Positions 18,806-28,060 of a DNA stretch of 64,000 nucleotides are shown piece after piece. Source of the DNA: Pantoea agglomerans. GTDB lineage: Bacteria; Pseudomonadota; Gammaproteobacteria; Enterobacterales; Enterobacteriaceae. The stretch covers positions 1 through 64,000 of the forward strand of contig NZ_CP083809.1 in NCBI RefSeq assembly GCF_020149765.1, given 5' to 3'. The notes below the pieces were generated by a model. That model worked only from the letters and a program-made list of their open reading frames with translations. It did not search any database and was not told the DNA's origin. Numbering within the stretch: position 1 is the first letter of the stretch; the number at the start of each line of letters is the position of its first letter. The translations under genes and the position numbers were made by a program.

Positions 18806-20059
18806 TTAAAGCTGCTCTGCAAACGCCTTTTCAACCTCTTCCGCCAGAATCGTCACCGCGCGCTCAATATTCTCAGCGTCCGGTACATAGTTCATGCGCA
18901 TGCACTGATGCGTGTGCGGCCACGCCTGCTCCAGACCGGGGAAGAAAAAGTGGCCCGGCACCATCAGAACGCCGCGCGCCTTAAGGCGCTGGTAAAGCGC
19001 TTCGGTGCTGATCGGCAGATCGCGGAACCATAGCCAGAGAAAAATCGCGCCTTCCGGCTTGTGGATCAGGCAGCGATCTTCTGACAGATGGCGGCGAAGA
19101 ATAGCGATGGTTTCGGTCACTTTGGCCTGATAGAACGGCTTGATCACCTCCTCCGACAGCCGCAGCAGGTCGCCGCGCTGGATCATCTCCGCGGCGATCG
19201 CCGGACCGATACTGCCGGGCGCCAGGCTGATAATGCCGTTCATATTACTGAGGGCGCTGATGGTCTTTTCGTCGGCGACGATAATGCCGCAGCGCGCGCC
19301 GGGCAGACCGAGCTTCGACAGGCTCATGCAGAGAATAATATTGGGATTCCACAGCGGACGCGCGTCGCTGAAAATAATGCCGGGAAAAGGCACGCCGTAG
19401 GCGTTGTCGATCAGCAGCGGCACATCGTGCAGCTGCGCCAGCGCGTCGAGCTGCATCAGTTCGTCGTCGGTCACGACGTTGCCGGTCGGGTTGGTAGGAC
19501 GCGACACGCAGATCAGGCCGATATCGTCATGCATCGGCAGATGTTCGAAATCAACGTGATATTTAAACTGGCCTTCCGGCAGCAGCTCAATATTGGGTTT
19601 GGCGGAAACGAACAGCCCTTCGTCCAGTCCGGCATCGGCATAGCCCAGGTATTCCGGCGCCAGCGGAAAGAGCACGCGCTTTTTGCTGCCGTCGGCGCGG
19701 CGGCCGGCGAACAGGTTAAACAGATAGAAAAATGCGCTCTGGCTGCCGTTGGTCAGGGCGATATTGTTCGCCGTAACCGGCCAGCCCAGTTCGCTGCTGA
19801 GCAGCGTCGCCAGCGCGTTCAGCAGCGTCGCTTTGCCGCGCGGGCCGTCATAGTTGCAGAGCGCTTCGCTCAGCTTGCCCTCGTGATGCATCTGCTGCAG
19901 CAGCTGCTGAAAATAATCATTCATCGCCGGGATCTGCGCCGGGTTACCGCCGCCGAGCATAATAGTGCCGGGGGTACGCAGGCCTGCGCCCATATCTTCC
20001 ATCAGACGTGAGATGCCGGTGGGCTGGGTAAACTTGTCGCCGAACTGAGAAAAAGACAT
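18806..20059 (-). CDS. avtA: Valine-pyruvate aminotransferase AvtA
   Basis: PLP transaminase that makes alanine (or 2-aminobutyrate) from pyruvate using valine. The 417 residues equal E. coli AvtA. Segments MLGGGNPAQIP, LCNYDGPRGK, NGSQSAFFYLFNLFAGRRADG, SRPTNPTGNV, IDNAYGVPFPG and the PLP site CMSLSKLGLPGARCG are nearly identical. The reading frame extends 12 codons upstream to a TTG, but the ATG at 20059 matches the family N-terminus MSFSQFGDKFT. It lies beside, but convergent to, the MocR regulator, and downstream of ghrB. It is a housekeeping gene that could also feed amino donors to the neighbouring cluster (inference). Confidence 0.95.
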   Translation of the reverse strand: MSFSQFGDKFTQPTGISRLMEDMGAGLRTPGTIMLGGGNPAQIPAMNDYFQQLLQQMHHEGKLSEALCNYDGPRGKATLLNALATLLSSELGWPVTANNIALTNGSQSAFFYLFNLFAGRRADGSKKRVLFPLAPEYLGYADAGLDEGLFVSAKPNIELLPEGQFKYHVDFEHLPMHDDIGLICVSRPTNPTGNVVTDDELMQLDALAQLHDVPLLIDNAYGVPFPGIIFSDARPLWNPNIILCMSLSKLGLPGARCGIIVADEKTISALSNMNGIISLAPGSIGPAIAAEMIQRGDLLRLSEEVIKPFYQAKVTETIAILRRHLSEDRCLIHKPEGAIFLWLWFRDLPISTEALYQRLKARGVLMVPGHFFFPGLEQAWPHTHQCMRMNYVPDAENIERAVTILAEEVEKAFAEQL

Positions 20060-20102
20060 ATAGAAGTTAAAAATGTGTGACGAATGGGGGATCAACGATA
20101 AC

Positions 20103-20119
20103 GCCCGCCAGCGGCGGGC
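20103..20119 (-). terminator. Stem-loop after ghrB
   Basis: Perfect stem GCCCGCC-AGC-GGCGGGC between the ghrB stop and the avtA start. No strong T-run follows on the minus strand, so it may attenuate rather than fully terminate the kgu transcript. Confidence 0.4.
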
Positions 20120-20136
20120 GCAATGGAAAGGGCAGA

Positions 20137-21108
20137 TTACTTAAGTATGTCTGGGTTAACGCAGTTCTTTTCCACCTTGCCGGTCAGCGCGGCGATCAGG
20201 TTTTCCACCGCGTCCTGCGCCATGCCGTAGCGCGTTTCGTGGGTGGCGGAACCGATATGCGGCAGCGTTACCACATTAGGCAGCGAGAAGAGCGGCGACG
20301 CGGTCAGTGGCTCCTGCTCGAACACGTCGAGACCCGCCGCATGGATGGTGCCCTCTTTCAGCGCGGCGATCAGCGCCTCTTCGTCCACCACCGGGCCGCG
20401 TCCGGCGTTGATCAGGATGGCGCTCGGCTTCATCAGCTTCAGCTGTTCCGCGCTGATCATATGGTGCGTCTGCTCGGTCAGCGGCAGGCTGATGCAGACA
20501 AAGTCGCTCTCTTTCAGCAGCGTTTCCAGATCGCAGCGCTGCGCGCTAAAGCGCGACTGCGCCTCTTCATGTTCGCGACGCGCATTATAGAGAATCTTCA
20601 TGCCAAAGCCGAAGTGCGCGCGCTGCGCCAGCGCCATGCCGATGCGGCCCATGCCGAGAATGCCGAGGGTCTTGTGGTGTACGTCGATGCCGAATTTATC
20701 CGGCCCGATGCTTTTGTTCCACTGGCCCGCTTTTACCCACGCGTCCAGTTCGGTGACGCGGCGCGCGCTGCTTAGCACCAGCGCCATCATGGTGTCGGCC
20801 ACCGTTTCGGTCAGCACCGTCGGGGTATGCATCAGCAGCACATGACGCTGGTTGAGCGCCTCGACGTCGAAATTGTCGTAGCCTACCGATACGGTCGAAC
20901 AGGCGCGCAGCTTCGGCATTTTTGCCAGCAGCTCGCCGTCGACCTTGCCGCCGGAGCCGATCAATCCCTCAGCCTGCGCCAGCGCGTCAGCGTGCTGCTG
21001 CTGGCTTTCCGGCGACAGATCTTTGATTTCGGTTACGCTGAAGTGGGCGTCGAGCCGGGCACGCAGATCGTCCGGCAGGCTTTTATACAGAATCACGGAT
21101 GGTTTCAT
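20137..21108 (-). CDS. ghrB: 2-ketogluconate / glyoxylate-hydroxypyruvate reductase
   Basis: NAD(P)H-dependent D-2-hydroxyacid dehydrogenase of 323 residues, orthologous to E. coli GhrB/TkrA (324). It contains STISVGYDN-like [12 protein letters not shown], the dinucleotide site [41 protein letters not shown], the catalytic Glu in [12 protein letters not shown], and catalytic His in [12 protein letters not shown]. Its position as last gene of a kguE-kguK-kguT-reductase run matches the Pseudomonas kgu operon, where kguD reduces 2-keto-6-phosphogluconate. It may therefore act as KguD here. SD GGGAG precedes the ATG. Confidence 0.93.
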   Translation of the reverse strand: MKPSVILYKSLPDDLRARLDAHFSVTEIKDLSPESQQQHADALAQAEGLIGSGGKVDGELLAKMPKLRACSTVSVGYDNFDVEALNQRHVLLMHTPTVLTETVADTMMALVLSSARRVTELDAWVKAGQWNKSIGPDKFGIDVHHKTLGILGMGRIGMALAQRAHFGFGMKILYNARREHEEAQSRFSAQRCDLETLLKESDFVCISLPLTEQTHHMISAEQLKLMKPSAILINAGRGPVVDEEALIAALKEGTIHAAGLDVFEQEPLTASPLFSLPNVVTLPHIGSATHETRYGMAQDAVENLIAALTGKVEKNCVNPDILK

Positions 21109-21180
21109 CGTTCGCTCCCTGTAAAACGTGTGACGGGCGACACGCAGGTCGCCCGGAGAAGAGGGTCAGCGCTTACGCTT

Positions 21181-22461
21181 TCAGGCGTGTTTCGCGCCGT
21201 GCAGCGGCGGCGTTTTGTTTTCCGCGGGCTTGACGATCAACGTCAGCCACACCGATACCAGCAGCGCTGCGCCCATGAAGATATAGGAGGCCGCCGGACT
21301 GCCCGTCGCTCCATTAAGATAGCCGACAATCCAGGAACCGACGAACGAACCGAGCGCGCCCATGCTGTTGATCAGCGCCATCGCGCCGCCGGAAACGTTG
21401 CGCGGCAGCATCTCTGGAATGATGGCGAAGAAGGGGCCGTAGGGCGCATACATAGCGCCGCCCGCGATCACCAGCAGCGCGTAAGAGAGCCAGAAGTTGT
21501 CGGAGCCGACCAGATAAGAGCCGAGGAACGCCAGCGCGCCAATCAGCAGCAGCGGCCAGACGAAAAGCTTGCGGTTCTGCATTTTATCCGACGCCCAGGA
21601 GACAACGATCATCGCGATGGTCGCCGCCAGATAAGGCACCGCCGACAGCCAGCCCGCTTCCACCATGCCCATCTCCGTGCCGTTGCGCAGAATCGACGGC
21701 AGCCACAGCACAAAGCCGTAGACGCCGATGCTCCAGGCGAAATACTGCATGCAGAGCAGGATAACGTTGCGGTTGCGGAACGCTTCGCTGTAGTTGCGCA
21801 CCGCTTTGATATTCTCCTGCTCTTTTTTCAGCTGGGCGGCCAGCGCGGCTTTTTCTTCCTTGCTCATCCAGCGCGACTGCTCAGGCTTATCCTGCACCAT
21901 AAACCACCAGGCGACAGCCCAGATCACCGCCGGGATCCCTTCGAAGATAAACATCTCGCGCCAGCCGAACGCGTCGATCAGATAGCCGGAAACCACCGAC
22001 ATCCAGAGCACCGTAACCGGGTTACCGAGGATCAGAAAGGTATTGGCACGCGAGCGCTCCGATTTGGTGAACCAGTTGCTGATATAGATCAGCATCGCGG
22101 GCATCACCGCCGCTTCCACTACTCCAAGGGCGAAGCGGATCGCCGCCAGCATCGGGATATTGCTCACCACGCCGGTCAGCGACGCGCAGACGCCCCACAG
22201 CACCAGGCACCAGAAAATCAGTTTTTTCACGCTGCGGCGTTCGGCGTAAACCGCGCCGGGGATCTGGAAAAAGAAGTAGCCGAGAAAGAAGAGCGCGCCC
22301 AGCAGCGAGGACATGCCCTTGGTGATGCCAAGGTCGTCGTTGATGCCGGCGGCAGAGGCGAAGCTAAAGTTTGCTCGATCCAGATACGCCAGACTGTAGG
22401 TGATAAACACGATGGGCATGATATACCACCAGCGTTTCGGCGCGATTGTCTGCGTTTTCAT
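21181..22461 (-). CDS. kguT: 2-ketogluconate transporter (MFS, ACS family)
   Basis: A 426-residue twelve-helix permease with the ACS opening YIMPIVFITYSLAYLDRANFSFASA, the intracellular loop YAERRSVKKLIFW and the central loop with KEEKAALAAQLKKEQ. Context assigns the substrate: it lies 35 bp after a PfkB kinase and 72 bp before a ketogluconate reductase, the arrangement of kgu operons. SD AGAGGAG is upstream. It would import 2-ketogluconate by proton symport. The substrate is inferred from synteny. Confidence 0.85.
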   Translation of the reverse strand: MKTQTIAPKRWWYIMPIVFITYSLAYLDRANFSFASAAGINDDLGITKGMSSLLGALFFLGYFFFQIPGAVYAERRSVKKLIFWCLVLWGVCASLTGVVSNIPMLAAIRFALGVVEAAVMPAMLIYISNWFTKSERSRANTFLILGNPVTVLWMSVVSGYLIDAFGWREMFIFEGIPAVIWAVAWWFMVQDKPEQSRWMSKEEKAALAAQLKKEQENIKAVRNYSEAFRNRNVILLCMQYFAWSIGVYGFVLWLPSILRNGTEMGMVEAGWLSAVPYLAATIAMIVVSWASDKMQNRKLFVWPLLLIGALAFLGSYLVGSDNFWLSYALLVIAGGAMYAPYGPFFAIIPEMLPRNVSGGAMALINSMGALGSFVGSWIVGYLNGATGSPAASYIFMGAALLVSVWLTLIVKPAENKTPPLHGAKHA

Positions 22462-22496
22462 GCGGTTCTCCTCTGATATTACGGTTCGGATGCAGG

Positions 22497-23450
22497 CTAG
22501 AAATCGCCTAACTCGCTGCGCGTTGGCAGCCCTTCGCTGTCGCCGATCACCTGAATCGCCAGCGAACCGATTCTGTTGCCGCGCTTAATCGCCTGCGGCA
22601 GCGTTTTACCTTCCAGCAGCGCGCTGATCACGCCGACGGCGAAACCGTCGCCCGCGCCAACGGTGTCCACCACGTTCTCGACGCGGATCGCCTCAACCTG
22701 GCCCTGCTCGCCCTGCGCGGTTTTATACCAGGCACCGTCGCAGCCGGTTTTAATCACCACCGCTTTTACCCCTTTATCGAGGTAGAAATCGGCGATCGCT
22801 TCCGGCTGACGATAGCCGGTCAGGATATAGCCCTCTTTTTCGCCCGGCAGCACCCAGTCGGCATATTCCGCCAGGTGGTTGAGCTGCTGACGCATCTCCT
22901 CTTCGCTGCGCCACAGCACCGGCCGCAGGTTAGGATCGAAAGAGATGGTTTTGCCGCGCGCGCGCATCTCTTTCGCGCTGTGCTTCAGCAGCGCCAGCGA
23001 GCTGGCGGAGAGCGCCGCGGCGACGCCGCTCAGATGCAGATGGCGCGCGGCGCCGAAGTAGTCGCTGTTGAAATCGTCAACGGAGAGATAGCTGGCGGCG
23101 GAGCCTTTACGGAAATATTCCACCAGCGGATCGGAGCCGTCATCCACTTTGGATTTCAGCTGAAAGCCGGTGGGGTAGCGCGCGTCTTTCGTCACCTGAC
23201 GGTGATCAACGCCTTCGCTCTCCAGCACCTGGCAAATAAAGCGGCCGAAGCTGTCGTCGCCGACGCGGCTTACCCAGCCGACCTTCAGACCGAGACGCGC
23301 CAGGCCGATGGCGACGTTAAGCTCCGCGCCCGCCGCGCGCTTGATAAAGGTTTCAGCGGCGGCGAGATCGCCGGTTTCACGCGCGACGAACATCGCCATC
23401 GCTTCGCCGATGGTGACGACGTCCAGCGCGCCGTTATGCAGAGTAGTCAT
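22497..23450 (-). CDS. kguK: 2-ketogluconate kinase (PfkB family)
   Basis: A ribokinase-fold sugar kinase of 317 residues. N-terminal DVVTIGEAMAMFV, substrate glycine-rich part AGAELNVAIGLARLGLKVGWVSRVGDDSFG, and PfkB signature 2 VDTVGAGDGFAVGVISALLEG with the catalytic Asp. It would phosphorylate 2-ketogluconate to 2-keto-6-phosphogluconate. It starts 9 bp after kguE with SD AAGGAGAG, so the two are cotranslated. KdgK-type activity on 2-keto-3-deoxygluconate is the main alternative, and the surrounding genes favour kguK. Confidence 0.85.
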   Translation of the reverse strand: MTTLHNGALDVVTIGEAMAMFVARETGDLAAAETFIKRAAGAELNVAIGLARLGLKVGWVSRVGDDSFGRFICQVLESEGVDHRQVTKDARYPTGFQLKSKVDDGSDPLVEYFRKGSAASYLSVDDFNSDYFGAARHLHLSGVAAALSASSLALLKHSAKEMRARGKTISFDPNLRPVLWRSEEEMRQQLNHLAEYADWVLPGEKEGYILTGYRQPEAIADFYLDKGVKAVVIKTGCDGAWYKTAQGEQGQVEAIRVENVVDTVGAGDGFAVGVISALLEGKTLPQAIKRGNRIGSLAIQVIGDSEGLPTRSELGDF

Positions 23451-23459
23451 CTTCTCTCC

Positions 23460-24209
23460 TTACAGAGTGCGCAGCAGCGACACGTAGTGGCGCGTCACTG
23501 CCAGCAGATCTTCGCCTTCCAGCGGGAATTCGATGCCGCGCGGGGCGTCGTTCGGCAGCTGGCGCAGCAGGCCGCGCCAGTCCGCGTTCGCCTCATCCAG
23601 CGCCACCGCGCGATAGCTGTCGCCGTGCGGCTCCGCCGCCTTGACGTGAATATAACGCACGAAACGCCCGAGCTGCGTCGCCGCCGCCTGCGCATTCTCC
23701 TGCGTCCAGAGCCAGTTGCCCATATCGAAGGTCATCGTCACCGGCAGGTTCGCCTGCTCCACCGCCTGGAAAAAGCGCAGCGAAGGCGCCAGCTTGCCGC
23801 TGAGGGTCTGATCGTTTTCTACCGTCAGCTCTGGCTGGTAGCGTTCGCCGATGGCGCGCAAATCCGCCGCGTGCAGCTCGCCGCTGAATCCGCCCAGCGC
23901 CAGCTTGAGGCGCTGCGCGTTGAGCTGCTGAGCTTCTTTAAGGTAGTTCTCCAGCTGGGGATTTAACGCGCCGTCGTCACAAAACAGCGTGTCGGGTACC
24001 GAGTAGCTGGCGCGCAGCTGATGGTGCTGAATGGCCTGGGCCAGCGCGGGCAGGTTGGCAAGCGTCGCGGCGTCAAAGAGTTCGCGACGGATTTCGACGC
24101 CGTCTGCGCCGGCCTGCTGGATCAGCGGCAGCAGGGCCTGCTGACCACCCAGCGCGGCGACCTGTTGCTGTCCGTAGGCGGCGGTCACCACAATAATTTC
24201 AGCGTTCAT
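23460..24209 (-). CDS. kguE: KguE-like sugar phosphate isomerase/epimerase
   Basis: A 249-residue xylose-isomerase-like TIM barrel (AP endonuclease 2 family). It contains GADGVEIRRELFD, LTVENDQTLSG with a metal-binding Glu/Asp, MTFDMGNWLWT and RYIHVKAAE. It is the first gene of the kgu operon. The exact reaction of KguE is not firmly established in any organism as far as I know. The ORF opens with GTG two codons earlier, but AGGAG lies 5 nt before the ATG at 24209, which fixes the start. A PtxS-type operator sits about 50 bp upstream. Confidence 0.82.
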   Translation of the reverse strand: MNAEIIVVTAAYGQQQVAALGGQQALLPLIQQAGADGVEIRRELFDAATLANLPALAQAIQHHQLRASYSVPDTLFCDDGALNPQLENYLKEAQQLNAQRLKLALGGFSGELHAADLRAIGERYQPELTVENDQTLSGKLAPSLRFFQAVEQANLPVTMTFDMGNWLWTQENAQAAATQLGRFVRYIHVKAAEPHGDSYRAVALDEANADWRGLLRQLPNDAPRGIEFPLEGEDLLAVTRHYVSLLRTL

Positions 24210-24258
24210 CGTCACTCCTGAAAGGCGCGTTAAGCAAAAGTTACAGGGAAAACGTTAA

Positions 24259-24274
24259 TTGGAACCGGTTCCAA
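24259..24274. promoter_or_regulatory. PtxS-type operator of the kgu operon
   Basis: Perfect 16-bp palindrome TTGGAACCGGTTCCAA, centred on the CG of AACCGGTT as in LacI-family sites. The PtxS site of Pseudomonas is TGAAACCGGTTTCA as I recall, so the core agrees. It is placed 50 bp before kguE and about 75 bp after the stop of the repressor gene. A further hairpin CGTGCTC/GAGCACG at 24304-24324 lies between and may end the repressor transcript. Confidence 0.8.
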
Positions 24275-24347
24275 AGCAAAGGAGCAGAGGCTGAAACTAT
24301 GATCGTGCTCACGAAGCGAGCACGAGAGAGGGAGAAAAGAGGAGGGG

Positions 24348-25373
24348 TCAGGCGAGAGGCTGGCTGGAGCCGCGCACCACCAGTTCGCCGGAAAATACCT
24401 GTTCGGCGGCGGGGCCGGCGCTGCCTTCGATGCGGGCGATCAGCCGCTCCAGCGCCGCATAGCCGATCTGCCAGGTGGGCTGGCGTAGCGTGGTAATACC
24501 GACGCCCGCCAGCGCCGCCCACTCCAGCTCGTCGAAGCCGAGCAGACCGATATTTTCGCCCCAGCGCAGGCCGACGCGCTGCATCGCGCGCGCAACCTGT
24601 AGCGTCATGGCGCCGTTCGCCACCATCACCGCCGCGCGTTTTCCGCGCTGGCGTTGCGCGTAGTCAAGCAGCAGCGCATCCAGCGCCGCGGGCTGATGCA
24701 GCGGCACCTCTGCGTTTTCGTGCGCAATGTGCGGCCAGGCGGCGAGGCGCTGACGGAACGCCTGCAGGCGTTCGCGGCGCGTGTTGACGCTGCCCAGCGG
24801 TTCGCTTAAAAACAGCAGCGCCTCATAGCCATTATCAAGCAGATGCTGCGTGGCGATCTCCGCGGCCTCGGCGTTGTTCAGGCCGACCACATCGCAGGCG
24901 AAATCGGGAATTTTGCGGTCGATAAGCACCATCGGCAGCAGCGACTGCTGCAGGCGGCTCAGCGCCTCTTCGCGCATGCCGACGGCGTTCACTACCACGC
25001 CTTCCACCTGATAGCTGCTCAGCAGCTGCAGATAGTGCTGCTCCAGATCGACTTCATTGTTGGTGTTGCACATCAGCAGCGTAAAGCCGCGCTCGCGGCA
25101 GGCGGCTTCGATGCCGCACATCACGTCGACGGAGTAGGGATTGGTGATATCCGCGATAATCAGCCCGATCAGCCGCGTGCGGCCGCGCTTCAGCCCGCGC
25201 GCCATCTGGCTGGGGCGATAGTCGAGTTCGGCAATCGCCTGTTCGATGCGGGCTTTTAAATCAGCGGAAAGAAGATGCTGCTCGCCGTTGAGATAGCGAG
25301 ACACGCTGGTTTTACCGGTTCGCGCGCTGCGAGCGACATCGCTAATGGTGGCGCGAGGCGGTCTGTTCTTCAT
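24348..25373 (-). CDS. ptxS: LacI-family transcriptional repressor, PtxS-like
   Basis: A 341-residue repressor with an N-terminal LacI helix-turn-helix (ATISDVARSARTGKTSVSRYLNGEQHLLSADLK, then the hinge YRPSQMARGLKRGRTRLIGLI). A periplasmic-binding-protein-like sensor domain follows (IADITNPYSVDVMCGIEAAC, DNGYEALLFLSEP, IGLLGFDELEWAALAGVGITTLRQP). PtxS responds to 2-ketogluconate in Pseudomonas. The gene is immediately upstream of kguEKT-ghrB on the same strand, and a matching palindromic operator lies between, so autoregulation and control of kgu are likely. Confidence 0.87.
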   Translation of the reverse strand: MKNRPPRATISDVARSARTGKTSVSRYLNGEQHLLSADLKARIEQAIAELDYRPSQMARGLKRGRTRLIGLIIADITNPYSVDVMCGIEAACRERGFTLLMCNTNNEVDLEQHYLQLLSSYQVEGVVVNAVGMREEALSRLQQSLLPMVLIDRKIPDFACDVVGLNNAEAAEIATQHLLDNGYEALLFLSEPLGSVNTRRERLQAFRQRLAAWPHIAHENAEVPLHQPAALDALLLDYAQRQRGKRAAVMVANGAMTLQVARAMQRVGLRWGENIGLLGFDELEWAALAGVGITTLRQPTWQIGYAALERLIARIEGSAGPAAEQVFSGELVVRGSSQPLA

Positions 25374-25440
25374 GTCGGTACCTGTAGAAAGAGAAACAGG
25401 CAGAGACTAGCACAGCCCCTGGCCGTCGCAAAAAGCACAA

Positions 25441-26427
25441 TCAGCGTGGCGCGCTATCCAGCCAGGGCTGATGCAGCAGCTGAAGTGCCTCCAGCGGCGC
25501 GCCGTCCAGCATCTGCATCAGCATATCGGCAAGCTGGTCGCCGGTTTCGCGGTCGGAGGCCTGACGGATGGCGATCGTCGGAGCCTCAACAATCGCTTCG
25601 CGCGGTAGACCTTCCCAGGCATAGAGGCGGATCGCCTCGCGGCCGTGCAGCCGGTTCGCCTGCTGTACCGCCAGCGCCGCACCCTCTGCCAGCGCGCTGC
25701 TGTCGGTGATAATCGCCTGCAGCGACGCATCCCGCGCCAGCCAGGCTGCGGTTTGCTGGAAGCCAGCGCGGCGCGACGGCGGTACGGCGACAATATCGAC
25801 CGGCGCAACGGCGCCCATCGCGTCAAGAAAACCCTGACGGCGGTCGCGGACAAACGTCGTGCCCTCGTCGCTGCCCAGCCAGGCGATGCGCGTCAGCCCC
25901 TGTTGCAGGCAGGCCTCAACCGCCAGGCGCGAGCCGCGGTGATGATCGACGTCCAGCCAGGCGTAGGGCTGCGGCAGGTCGCTGCGGCCGAGGGTAATAA
26001 AGCGAAAGTTTTTTTGCTGCAGGCTCAGCAGACGCTCATCCTGCGGCAGGGTATGGGTGACGATCAGCGCATCCAGCACGCGGCTGCGCAGCAGGCGGGT
26101 CAGGGTACGCGGCCCGTCATGGGGCTTATCCACCAGCAGCACCAGATCGATCTCCTGCTGCGCCAGGCGCTGATCGAGCGTCAGCAGCATTTCGCTGAAG
26201 CGGCAGTCGCTGACAGGCGACGTACTGACGGGAAAGACGAGCCCTACCGCGTTGGCGCGGCCGGTTTTCAGACGGCGCGCGGCGGCGTTGGGACGATAGC
26301 CGCGACGCTGCGCTTCTGCTTCGACGCGTTTCCGCGTTTCCTCCGCCACATCCTCATAGCCGTTCAATGCCCGGCTAACCGTGGTAACGGACAACCCTAA
26401 TTCGCTGGCAATGGCTTTTAGTGACAT
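25441..26427 (-). CDS. LacI-family transcriptional regulator
   Basis: Second LacI-type regulator, 328 residues. The HTH MSLKAIASELGLSVTTVSRALNGYEDV starts the protein, which argues for the ATG at 26427 rather than the GTG seven codons upstream. Sensor domain includes NAVGLVFPVSTSPVSDCRFSEML and LDVDHHRGSRLAVEACLQQGLTRIAWLGSD. No transporter or catabolic gene on its own lies next to it, except the kgu block downstream. Its effector and targets are unknown. The C-terminal end (LLHQPWLDSAPR) is complete. Confidence 0.85.
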   Translation of the reverse strand: MSLKAIASELGLSVTTVSRALNGYEDVAEETRKRVEAEAQRRGYRPNAAARRLKTGRANAVGLVFPVSTSPVSDCRFSEMLLTLDQRLAQQEIDLVLLVDKPHDGPRTLTRLLRSRVLDALIVTHTLPQDERLLSLQQKNFRFITLGRSDLPQPYAWLDVDHHRGSRLAVEACLQQGLTRIAWLGSDEGTTFVRDRRQGFLDAMGAVAPVDIVAVPPSRRAGFQQTAAWLARDASLQAIITDSSALAEGAALAVQQANRLHGREAIRLYAWEGLPREAIVEAPTIAIRQASDRETGDQLADMLMQMLDGAPLEALQLLHQPWLDSAPR

Positions 26428-26558
26428 GCTGGACGACTCGCTGAACACGTTTTTTTCACGCTAACATAAAGTCTGTTTTGGCACTACAGTATGGAGATCC
26501 TCCGCGCCTTTTTGTCGAAAAAAGCACGTAAAAAAAGTAAAAAAACGACATTACGATG

Positions 26559-26583
26559 AAAACGCCCCGAAACGGGGCGTTTT
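26559..26583. terminator. Bidirectional terminator between yiaD and the LacI-type gene
   Basis: Stem CGCCCCG-AAA-CGGGGCG with A4 on the left and T4 on the right lies 3 bp after the yiaD stop. It will serve the minus-strand yiaD transcript. Confidence 0.75.
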
Positions 26584-26586
26584 GCC

Positions 26587-27249
26587 TCAGCCGAGCGGGC
26601 TAAGCGTGATTTCCACGCGGCGGTTTTGCGCCTTGCCTGCTTCAGTGCTGTTGGTGGCGACCGGGTTATCCGGCCCCAGCCCCTGGGTGCGCAGACGATC
26701 TGCCGCGACGCCCTGGGTAATCAGCGCGCTGGCAACGCTCTCGGCGCGCTGCTGAGAGAGACGCATATTCAGCGCGCGCGAGCCGGTGCTGTCGGTATAG
26801 CCGGTCACGTTTACCGCGGTTTTCGGATACTCTTTCAGCACCATAGCGACGCCGGTCAGGGTATTGGCACCCGCCGCTTTCAGGCTGCTGCTGCTGGAGT
26901 CGAAGGTGACGTTATTCGGCATATTCAGCACGATATTGTCGCCCTGACGCGTCACGCTGACGCCGGTGCCGCGCATTTTTTCGCGCAGCTTGGCTTCCTG
27001 CACATCCATGTAGTAGCCGATGCCGCCGCCGAGCGCTGCGCCGGACGCCGCGCCAATTAGCGCGCCTTTGCCGCGATCTTTTTTCGACGAGGAGAGAACG
27101 CCGACGCCGGCGCCCATTAGCGCGCCCAGACCGGCGCCGATGCCGGATTTACCGGCCTGGGATTCGTTGGTGTATGGATTAACGGTACAGCCTGACAGTA
27201 CCAGACTGCCGCTCAGTAACAGGCAAAGCGAAAACGATTTTTTATACAT
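26587..27249 (-). CDS. yiaD: OmpA-domain lipoprotein YiaD
   Basis: Outer-membrane lipoprotein with periplasmic peptidoglycan-binding domain, 220 residues (E. coli 219). Signal peptide MYKKSFSLCLLLSGSLVLSGC ends in lipobox LSGC. A glycine-zipper stretch follows (GIGAGLGALMGAGVGVLSSS, GALIGAASGAALGGGIGYYMD), then an OmpA C-terminal domain with FDSSSSSLKAAGANTLTGVAMVL, VTGYTDSTGS, NMRLSQQRAESVASAL and AQNRRVEITL. Two ATGs are close together. SD AGGGA is properly spaced only for 27249. A perfect 9-bp inverted repeat TTAAGCGGC/GCCGCTTAA (27286-27311) lies in the leader, between yiaD and tag. Confidence 0.93.
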   Translation of the reverse strand: MYKKSFSLCLLLSGSLVLSGCTVNPYTNESQAGKSGIGAGLGALMGAGVGVLSSSKKDRGKGALIGAASGAALGGGIGYYMDVQEAKLREKMRGTGVSVTRQGDNIVLNMPNNVTFDSSSSSLKAAGANTLTGVAMVLKEYPKTAVNVTGYTDSTGSRALNMRLSQQRAESVASALITQGVAADRLRTQGLGPDNPVATNSTEAGKAQNRRVEITLSPLG

Positions 27250-27337
27250 GCTCATTCCCTAAATCAAACAAAGACCTTACGTCTTTTAAGCGGCGAGATT
27301 ATGCCGCTTAAGAAGGAAGAAGGGGTGAGGGAAACTC

Positions 27338-27919
27338 TTATTTTGTCTGGTTTGAGGATAAAAGGTTGTCAGGATGGCAAAAACAGTTGGTCTGATGATC
27401 GCTGATCAGCCCGCAGGCCTGCATAAAGGAGTAGCAAATTGTCGGGCCTACGAATTTAAAACCACGCTGCTTTAACGCTTTTGACAGCGCTATCGCCTGC
27501 TCTGAGGTGGTCGGCGCCTCTTTGTAGTTTGCAAAGTGATGCACAACCGGCTGGTTATCGACAAAACCCCACACGAAGCGCGCAAAATCTTCCCCTTTCG
27601 CCTCCATCGCCAGATAAGCGCGTGCGTTGTTGATAATGGCGGTAAGTTTGCCGCGATGGCGTATCAGACCGCTATCCTGCATCAGGCGCGCCAGATCTTC
27701 ATCATCCATCTGGCTTACCGCCTGAGGATCGAAGGCGTGAAAGGCGCGCCGGTAATTTTCTCGCTTCTTCAGTACGGTGATCCAAGAGAGCCCCGCCTGC
27801 TGCCCTTCCAGGCAGAGCATCTCGAACAGCGCCTGTTTGTTATTTTGCGCAATGCCCCACTCGCGGTCGTGGTAGGCCAGGTAAAGCGGGTCCTCAGTGA
27901 CCCAGCCGCATCGTTGCAT
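27338..27919 (-). CDS. tag: 3-methyladenine DNA glycosylase I
   Basis: Constitutive base-excision repair enzyme that removes N3-methyladenine. At 193 residues it is close to E. coli Tag (187). Zinc site Cys4 and His17 (MQRCGWVTEDPLYLAYHDREWG) pairs with the C-terminal His/Cys of the ISDHQTNCFCH segment. The substrate-binding segment LFEMLCLEGQQAGLSWITVLKKRENYRRAF is conserved. It sits between yiaD and an unrelated divergent gene. Probably its own transcription unit. Confidence 0.95.
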   Translation of the reverse strand: MQRCGWVTEDPLYLAYHDREWGIAQNNKQALFEMLCLEGQQAGLSWITVLKKRENYRRAFHAFDPQAVSQMDDEDLARLMQDSGLIRHRGKLTAIINNARAYLAMEAKGEDFARFVWGFVDNQPVVHHFANYKEAPTTSEQAIALSKALKQRGFKFVGPTICYSFMQACGLISDHQTNCFCHPDNLLSSNQTK

Positions 27920-28060
27920 CTTCAGTATCCTGATAAAGAGAAAATTTTGTGACGTCGCTTGATCTTACGTTTAGTCGGTTAATAGTTAAACAGCAGGCGT
28001 GATAAAACAGATTTTCACATAGCGCCGACTGGTCTCTTCAGCGTCGTCTGGAGTTTTTTC

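Noticed and set aside
20827..22476. 549-codon frame antisense to kguT
   Set aside because: Rich in His, Gln and Arg, no domain motif, and exactly opposite a clear MFS gene with SD.
27286..27311. Perfect 9-bp stem between yiaD and tag as a terminator
   Set aside because: No T-run on either strand; recorded only as a leader stem-loop of yiaD.
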